64,000 bases of DNA from Rhizopus arrhizus (Eukaryota; Mucoromycota; Mucoromycetes; Mucorales; Rhizopodaceae): NCBI GenBank assembly GCA_024220505.1, contig JAKZZE010000010.1:806001-870000 (forward strand), read 5' to 3'. Made by a program: the position numbers and the translations under genes. Of this stretch, positions 56,934-64,000 are shown piece after piece. How positions within the stretch are numbered: position 1 is the first letter of the stretch; each line of letters starts with the position of its first letter. The notes below the pieces were generated by a model, which did not search any database, had not been told where the DNA came from, and saw nothing but the letters and a program-made list of their open reading frames with translations.

Positions 56934-57319
56934 TGACGAAGAAAGTTCGGACCTGAACTAAGTTCATGTCCTCAATATTTTTGATAACTCAATGAAATTA
57001 AAAACTCAACAAAATTCACAATTCAAAGGAAAACACAAAAATCTAAAAACATCACAAAATTAAGAAAACCAAAAACATATAAATATCAACAATTTATCAA
57101 GAATTATTATTATTATTATTATCTTACCTTATCCAAATAAATCTCGTTTGAAACAAGATACTTCTTTTATTTTATAAATAGGAAGAATCAATAATCCCTT
57201 GAATCATATACTTCATTGTAATCTCTTTATTTTATCTTTTATTTTATTTTTTTATTTTACTTTTATCCAATTCAGACTGATCTACTTAACAAGATCTGGT
57301 GGTCACTCTACTCAAGCGA
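56934..57319 (-). repeat. LTR-like repeat, copy B (inverted relative to copy A)
   Basis: Reverse complement of the repeat at 32965-33328: GTCCGAACTTTCTTCGTCA at one end and GCTTGAGTAGAGTGACC at the other. A (TTA)n/(TTATT)n stretch near 57107-57122 differs in length from copy A. Homology of flanks stops at CTTCGTCA in both, which defines one terminus. The other terminus may extend to about 57440 (TGTTGTGAGATTGTTAGG on the minus strand). Confidence 0.7.
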
Positions 57320-57548
57320 ACTTACAACTCAAATTATCTACTCTTTTTGGATATTACTTTATCCAATACCTTATTCAATTACTAAAACTTTGTCTCAAAA
57401 ACTTATATCAAACCTACTTAAACCCGAAAGCCTAACAATCTCACAACACTCCTCCGACCGTCATTTTTTCAACAAAAAAAAAGTCTACGGGAGTGTATCA
57501 AGAATTGCACCACTTTTCTTCCCCCATTAAATGCAGGCAACACGCAAA

Positions 57549-59564
57549 ATGGCAAGAAGACCAAAATTAGACGGTCTAAAGGGTGCCTAAACTATTTCTT
57601 CAGCAATCAGAGATTCTTTGAACATTCCTGATGGTGTCTTGATTGCACATTTTAAAGAATTTAGTGATGTGAAACGTTTGATCGATGATTATTTACAAAA
57701 CCAAGTTGGCCCTGCTGAGAAGGATGCAAGAATTGTACATGACATTGTTACCGTTGCACTTGACGATATCAGTAAATTGGTCATTAAAAAAGTAAAGAAT
57801 TCTAGAAAAGAAAACCCCACAAAAATGGTAATGATTAACGGAGATTGTATCTTTGTTAAACAAGCGTTGATGTTGGCGAGTTATTGTAAAAAGGTCAAGT
57901 TATACTTAGAAAATACACAAATCAAGAATATGTTTGCCCTCGAGTATTCAAAAGCAATCAGGATCAAGAGAAGAGAAGAAGAGATCCAAGAAGCCAATGC
58001 TAATCTCAAACATAAAGGTCAGATGTTGATGTATACTGCAGCAGATTGTGGATATGACGAGATAAACGCCAATTTGGAGAGAGACAAAGGTAAAAGGAAA
58101 GCAGCAACAGCTAATGAGGAAGAAGACAGCGAAGATAAGGGATCTGTTGGTCAGGAGAATTTGGATAATGAGGATGAGGATGACAGAGGCAATGAAAAGA
58201 GATTGAGACAGGAGACTCCTTCTGACACTGAGGAACATCATGGTATAGTTTGAGTTAGGATAGAAATTATACGGATTCTAATAGGCTTTAGATGTATCAT
58301 TTCTGACAACCACATCTGGAGGCACCTATCAAAATTCAGTTTCGTCAAACAGCAGCCCTTACATTGCGTACGTTACTAGCTTGGATGAGATAAAACCAAT
58401 GACGTTGGAAAACCTTGGTGAGGTTCGTTATATGTCGAAAAGTGAACCGGTGATTGATAGACTGTAAGATGTAGTTGCTGACATGAGCTGTTTGCACAAC
58501 TAATTGCTTTTATTTCATAGAATGTACAGCGGTATTGACTTTGTTGATGCTTGTGAAGACCGCCAATACACGCCTGGTATCCTTGATGACAACATCCACA
58601 GTTTTGTTGATCAGTTTGTTCGAGTAAGTAGTACTCAAAGTGGAAAGTAATGAAACAAATTTTGTTATAGGCAGTGCGATATAAAGATGGCAATTTGCTA
58701 TTGAGTCCCTTGAAACCTGAATTGGTCAATATCACCATTCTTTTATTATCCTGGTAAATTCGCTTGCTTTTCTTGAAATTGCTTGTAACTAATGAAGATC
58801 GTTTAGTCATTTCAACATACTCAAAGAGTATAGAATTCAGCAATTAAATTTTCAATCATACAGGCCAGTAGAAAATCAAGACAATAGGGAGACTGATTAC
58901 AAGATGAAATACGTTGTGCCTTTTATCAATTCTGTTTTCCATGTCAATGATAGATTCCAAATATATTGGTCAGCTATATAAAAAATCAGTGGTAGCAGGA
59001 ATTGATGATTTTTTAGGGACGTACCATTCGATTTCTATGATTGTTCAAATATGAGTATTCAGCGTCGTCAAACATCAGATGCCAAGTTTGTTGAAATTGG
59101 TGGTTTGGAAATTGGAGCTGTGGAAATCAAATCATTTCATACAGCAGCTGTTGATATCGACAACGATATCGTACGACTTGGTGAGATAACCAAAAGAATG
59201 CTTCATAGAAGGGTGATGAAGGCGAAATCACCAAGAGAGTTTATGACTTTTGGAGTCATGGTTTATGGCTCAATTATTGAATATTATATTCATCAGTATC
59301 ACCCATCACAATCATCAATAGCAGCAGCACGATCATCATCATCATACACATTTAAATTGATCCAAAGATGCACGTTACCAACGTTGTCAAATACATACAC
59401 CCACATGATGCTGTCCTTAGAATACTTGATTTACTACAAGAAACTGATGGAAGATAGTCTTGCTCGGGGATAGTGATATTGATGAGCCATACCTCTATAG
59501 TACCATTGATAATGGATTTATACCCACAGTAACATTGTTGAATTTAGATAAGGTGTTTAAATAA
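57549..59564 (+). pseudogene. Six-exon orphan gene with possible PD-(D/E)XK nuclease-like domain; one nonsense, one indel
   Basis: Exons 57549-58247, 58285-58463, 58521-58623, 58671-58753, 58864-58968 and 59017-59473 join in phase (about 541 codons) by GT-AG introns; the first donor (GTTTGA) is weak. It starts MARRPKLDGLKGA, then an in-frame TAA at 57588-57590, then TISSAIRDSLNIPDG. The first part is helical with an acidic, Lys-rich stretch (EEEDSEDKG, DNEDEDDRGNEK). The C-terminal part has SDAKFVEIGGLEIGAVEIKS, then DNDIVRLGEITKRML and FGVMVYGSIIEYY. A D...E-x-K pattern, a helix and a strand in this order are compatible with a PD-(D/E)XK nuclease-like fold (inference). The frame ends at 59473, but after a G4 run (59466-59469) the +1 frame continues DIDEPYLYSTIDNGFIPTV to 59564, so a one-base insertion is likely. 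I do not recognise a named family. Confidence 0.6.
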
Positions 59565-59604
59565 AAGTTTTTTATATCTGTTGTAAACACATTCCATGAG
59601 TATT

Positions 59605-60086
59605 CAAAAAAAAAAGACGATGTAGGGAAGAAAAGAGCAAGAACCGAATCCCATGTAAGCCCTACCACTATCGCTCAGTCAGTGCTCGCCAGCCAACCTA
59701 ACAATTCCAACGGCTCGAAGACCGAGGAAATCGATCTCACTACTGCTGCATCAAAGTATGCTACGATTGATCCTGTGGCCTCTAATGCTGGAGGGTCCAC
59801 CTCTACCAACCCTTCTCCAGAGCAGACGGTCGATAAATACAGTGATATCGAAATTGATGACATAGACGATTCAGACTATGTACCACCGGAGGAGTCCGAA
59901 GGAAGCAGTGGCGATAGTCAAGATGAAGAAAAAGCTGACAAAATGCTAATTGATAGCCAAGAGGTCGAGGAATTACAACATGAGGAAAATAACCAAGTGG
60001 TTTTTGCACAATATTCCCGAAAGGGTGCTGTAGTTACCCATTCGTCTTCGGACGACAAATGCAACATCTCTGAACCTTTACTATGA
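59605..60086 (+). pseudogene. C-terminal fragment of LINE ORF1
   Basis: The frame is open from a poly(A) run at about 59607 and reads DDVGKKRARTESHVSPTT, then a very acidic region (SDIEIDDIDDSDYVPPEE) and ends NISEPLL. The N-terminal part is missing, so the element was probably 5'-truncated on insertion or later cut. The composition, basic then acidic and disordered, is the only guide to function. Confidence 0.6.
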
Positions 60087-62452
60087 GTATAAGAGATAGC
60101 TCTCATGTCTCCTTGGCCTCACTTAATTGTCGAGGTCTTAAAAAAATATTAACTAACTCTGGTCGCTCTTTTTCTCAAATTTTACGCTCAGTCCCTTACG
60201 ATTTACTTGCCCTACAAGAGACATATGCTTCTACTGAGCAACTACAAAATGGTTTTAATATGATCTTACAAGCTTCAGATAGCAACTGGACTCACCACTG
60301 TGGTCTGATTTCCTTCAATCCTTCTCTGTCACTTCTTCCATTATGGTCCTCTATCTATGGACGGATTTTGGCAACCACGGTTACGCACAACTCCAATTTA
60401 TTTGAACCACTTACTATATATGTTATATATGCCCCTGCCACTAGTACAACACGTCTTAACTTCTTAAGTGAATCCAACCAACTGCTTCAGTTTCATCAGA
60501 CACCAGAAGGTCGCTGCATTCTTATAGGTGACTTCAATCATAATATATACAAATCAATCAGGTCTGATCGTGCTGTGGAATGGCAACACTGGATTCATCG
60601 CTTCTGACATGATCCTATCCACTCCCATCAAGAATATCATAACATGCCTAAATTCTGTAATATTTCTACTATTGATTTTTTGTTAATCACTATTGATCTC
60701 AAATATAATGTTTCTCGACCTGCTGTCCAATATGTTCCACACTGTGATCACTCAGCTGTGTCTATCAATCTCCTTTTTGGAACACAACGGTCTGGTCCAG
60801 GTATATGGCGGCGCAATCCTTATCTAGTGCAAGATTTGAGCTTCAGAAAAGAATTAAAATCGTTTTGTGACGCTGCCTCACGATATATTCCAGATCTTGA
60901 TGCTCCTTCCCAATGGGACCACTTTAAGATTGTTCTGAAAGGTTTCATTCAAGCCTTCTCTCACAAATTGCACGCCAAGCATCGACGAAAGGAAGCTTAC
61001 CTGCAACGACAGAGGCGCAGGCTCCTCAGACATCAACAATTCGAGCATGCCGCAGACGCGTTAAGTCATGCTGAGGCCCAGCTCGACCAAATGGCCGATT
61101 CTTCAGCAAGTACCCTTGCCCTAAGGTCTGGTCTACGTTGGCGAGAACACGGTGAACGCTCCAATTCGTACTTCTATAAGACAATCAGGACCCGTACTCA
61201 AAAACAGACTATCCACGAACTTCTTTCTTCAGAGGAATACTTGGTTCGCTCTCCAAACCAGCTTAACAATTGCGCCAAACAATTTTACGAGCAGCTATAC
61301 TCTCCCGACCCAATTGACTATGAGACGCTGGAGGAACTACTGACACAGATTCCTCCCTCAACTTGCTTTGATACAGCTATAAGTACTGCTTTAACATCTG
61401 AATGGACCGAAGAGGAGGTACTTACGTGCGCTTCTAAAGCATCATCCCACAGCAGCCCGAGAGTGAATGGCATTCCTTACGAGCTGCTACAACTTCTGCT
61501 GCAGCACCCTTTCTGTATTGACCTATTCACGAAGGTACTCAACACTGCTCTCCAACACAGTAACTTTCCCGCTACTCGGCAACAATCGATTGTAATCCTT
61601 TTACCAAAAAAAGGAGATCGAATTCAATTAAAAAGCTGGAGGCCCATCTCTTTGATATGTACAAATGCAAAAATCTACACTAGATTGCTAGCAACAAGAG
61701 TCAATGACGTACTGCCTCACCTGATCGACATGTACCAGACGGGATTTATGCCTAACCGTTTCATAGCAGACAATGGAGTCATCACTCGACTAGTAATGGA
61801 TGTTGCTCAAAGAATGAAGTCTTCTGGTATTGCTTTACTTTTGGATCAAGAGAAAGCTTATGACCGAGTGCATCCTCAGTATTTAAAAGCATGTCTAGAT
61901 AAATATGGCTTCCCACAACCATTGGTTGTCAGCATTATCTCCCTGTTTTTTGGGACTTCTCTTTGTATAAACGTTAATGGTTTCCTCACGACACTGATTT
62001 CGCAGGATAGAGGCTTACGCCAAGGAGACTCCCTTTCTCCCCTACTTTTCAATTTGGCAATAGAACCATTGCTACATGCTATATTGTCCTCTCCACTTAT
62101 CTCCGGATTTACAATCCTTAAACAGCAGCATCCTAATTTTGCCTCCCTGCCAATATCATCGCCACCATTGAAGGCATTAGCCTATGCAGACGATGTCCTG
62201 GTCTTCCTTACACGACCTACAGAGTTGAAGGCACTATTATATTTAGTATCTCTATACGGCAAAGCTTCCAACGCTCGCTTGAGCCGTGGTAAGACTATGG
62301 CTGTCTCCCTTTCAGGGAAGATCACCATGATTGGAGACAAACGCTCTTTGCTAACGGAATCGCCCAGTGACATGACAAACGGGGATCTTCAGCTATCACT
62401 TATCTTAGATATCCTCTCACAAGCAGTGCTCAACAACTGTCTAGTTATTTAG
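60083..62452 (+). pseudogene. LINE ORF2: endonuclease and reverse transcriptase, one nonsense codon
   Basis: The endonuclease starts MSIRDSSHVSLASLNCRGL (Asn), with LLALQETYA (Glu), VIYAPA and CILIGDFNHN. A TGA at 60605-60607 interrupts, but the same frame resumes with CNISTIDFLLI and HCDHSAVSINL (catalytic SDH-like end). The RT has KSWRPISLICTNAKIYTRLL, GFMPNRFIADN, LLLDQEKAYDRVHP (motif A), GLRQGDSLSPLLFNLAIEPL (motif B) and LAYADDVLVFL (motif C YADD intact). A frameshift near 62340-62450 separates the C-terminal part. All RT catalytic residues are present, so this copy died by few changes. Confidence 0.87.
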
Positions 62453-62505
62453 ATAACCTTATTGTAAAAATCGAGAAATATGCTACCATCTTCTCACAGT
62501 GACGG

Positions 62506-63910
62506 TTGTCCATACTAGGTCGCAGTATGGTTGTCAACTCACTCCTCCTTAGTCATATTTGGCATAATATAAGGGTTTTGTCACCTCCTCAAAATTTCTT
62601 TCAGCGGATACGTACGGTGATTATATCTTTTTTTGAAACAGAAGAACTTTCTGCATGTGAAATTCCAAGACTGCCAGCAACCACGTAACGAGGGCGGTAT
62701 TGCTATAATGAACCCGTCGAAGCAACATTCTGCCTTGCAGATATGATGGCTTATTCCACTGATCCTCTCATCCGATCTAGCACCCACCCCAGAATCTTTT
62801 ACTACCAGCTTCATGAAATACACTCTCTGTGCCTTGTCGTTTGCGCCATCACCGCTTTTACCTCTACTATTTCCTGAGCGACGCACCACCGATCTACACA
62901 GAATTGGTTGTTTTAACTCCTTATTCAATACTATTGGTCAAATAGATTTTGAGATCGATTGGACGGCACTGAACGCTAGCTCAGCTTCAGAGATCCCCTT
63001 GAGCCGTATATGCCCATTACTGCTTACCAATGATACTTACCACACTTGCAACTATTGGAAATCAAATTTGGTTAAAGACTTATATAGATTTAGCACTGTA
63101 GATGGAAAGCTTATCCCAATCACCTCCTTTCTATCGAGAAAACAACGTAATCGATCTGAAACATATTTTGACCTCCTCTCACTAGGTCACGTTAAGGAAG
63201 AAAACTTTTTTGCAGCTCTCAGAAGCACTTCTGATCTCTCACCTGGTCTTGTTATCTCCTCTTTGGGTTTCTCACCCCCTGAACCGGAATTTCATTCTCT
63301 ACTTAGCTCACTTTTACCAGATGGCACACCAATTGAAAATATATCAACAAAATGGTTCCGTCATATTGACAAGCTGCCGCTAGCTAGTTTACCTTCTCAT
63401 TACCCTCGAACCAGCAAGTCATCCTGGACACAGTTTTGGCACGCCTCAATTCCGCATCCAGCACGAACCATTCTTTGGCGACTCTATCATTCCAGGCTGT
63501 CAACACGATCTCGATTGCACAAAATCATGCCAAACACTACTATTGATGAAAGATGTATGCTGTGTGGCGCAATCGAATCTGATGAACATTTCTTCTGGTC
63601 TTGTCCACTTAAACAGCCTATGTGGGATACACTTTCAACTCGTTTCTTAGACCAGACCCCACGTCTGACTTTTGATGAAATCTCTCGACCTCACGCAATC
63701 TTAGCCATAGTGCGTCCGCACTGGCAACTTGATTCTTTCCAATTAATCGTCTGTGGTGTACTGTGCCTCTGGCGAACTCATTGGAAACATGTTTTTGATG
63801 GATCGCCCTTTTGGCCAAATGAAGCAGCTGCTAGAGCTATTATGCTCCTCCGCAGAATACATCAAGAAAATCTTTATCAGAAAGAATTCCAAGACAATAA
63901 TCAGGTATAA
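62506..63910 (+). pseudogene. LINE ORF2 C-terminal part with zinc knuckle
   Basis: It continues ORF2 in shifted frames: LGRSMVVNSLLLSHIWHNIR, then 62813-63910 with FWHASIPHPARTILWRLYHS, then ERCMLCGAIESDEHFFWSCP, a C-x2-C ... H ... C knuckle found at the end of many LINE ORF2 proteins. It ends QEFQDNNQ-like. Together with the RT this nearly completes ORF2; only frame errors prevent a single protein. Confidence 0.82.
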
Positions 63911-64000
63911 CATTAATTTTATACTTTTGTTCTATCTATTTAGATGCTTTCTTACAGTGTACGCCTAAAGGCAGCACAAGAATAAACTCCTCATACATAA

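Larger units (their letters stand above)
59605..63970 (+). mobile_element. Second LINE, plus strand, 5'-truncated, near-intact RT
   Basis: The order is a partial ORF1 (about 59605-60086), ORF2 endonuclease (60083-60607), RT (60644-62452) and C-terminal part (62506-63910), with the 3' end near or beyond 63970. ORF1 stop TGA and ORF2 start ATG overlap as ATGA (60083-60086). It is not closely related to the LINE at 50-55 kb, since its proteins differ throughout. GC content is visibly higher than in surrounding DNA, which suggests a relatively recent insertion. Confidence 0.85.

Overview
The window is nuclear DNA of a fungus, most probably an early-diverging one of the Mucoromycota (Mucorales-like). 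Signs of this are the very AT-rich intergenic DNA, many 45-75 nt GT-AG introns, pyrimidine-rich leaders, a DIRS-type retrotransposon and Mucoromycota-style LINEs, Tc1 elements, a Fanzor relic and lineage-specific orphan genes. The species cannot be named from the sequence alone.

Layout. 0-7 kb is gene-dense: the tail of an unknown gene, a Tim14/PAM18 mitochondrial import J-protein, an EBP1/PA2G4-like protein, an LMBD1-type membrane protein and an Msn2-like zinc-finger regulator. 7-17 kb is gene-poor. It holds the C-terminal half of an isochorismatase-like hydrolase directly behind a poly(A) tract, a truncated DIRS element fused to part of an orphan gene, and a LINE 3' fragment. 17-22.5 kb carries a bHLH factor, an F-BAR/DEP/RhoGAP protein and a SAM+HMG-box protein. 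22.5-28.2 kb is mostly non-coding, with a broken Tc1-like transposase and a decayed Fanzor (eukaryotic TnpB-like) gene. 28.4-31 kb has RAD1 (9-1-1 checkpoint clamp) and LYS1 (last step of lysine synthesis). 31.5-33.5 kb is a cluster of LTR-like repeats next to tRNA-Asn(GTT). 34.6-45.3 kb is a compact housekeeping block: Caf120/Skg3-like PH protein, SND1 (Tudor-SN), NOSIP and CWF19L2. NOSIP and CWF19L2 both belong to families linked to the spliceosome and share a 95 bp divergent promoter.

45-64 kb is dominated by mobile DNA and dying genes: a 263 bp mini-element related to the DIRS terminus, a GlcNAc-6-phosphate deacetylase pseudogene, an intact short-chain dehydrogenase, and a three-level nest (solo LTR inside a LINE inside a Tc1 element). 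These are followed by a threefold tandem repeat, a second LTR-like copy inverted relative to the one at 33 kb, a six-exon orphan gene with a possible PD-(D/E)XK nuclease-like domain (one nonsense codon and one indel), and a long LINE with well-preserved reverse transcriptase motifs.

I found no CRISPR array, rRNA gene or clear gene cluster. The most unusual items are the orphan gene at 57.5-59.6 kb, the Fanzor relic, the nested insertion with its overlapping UAAUG stop/start, and the DIRS/orphan chimera.
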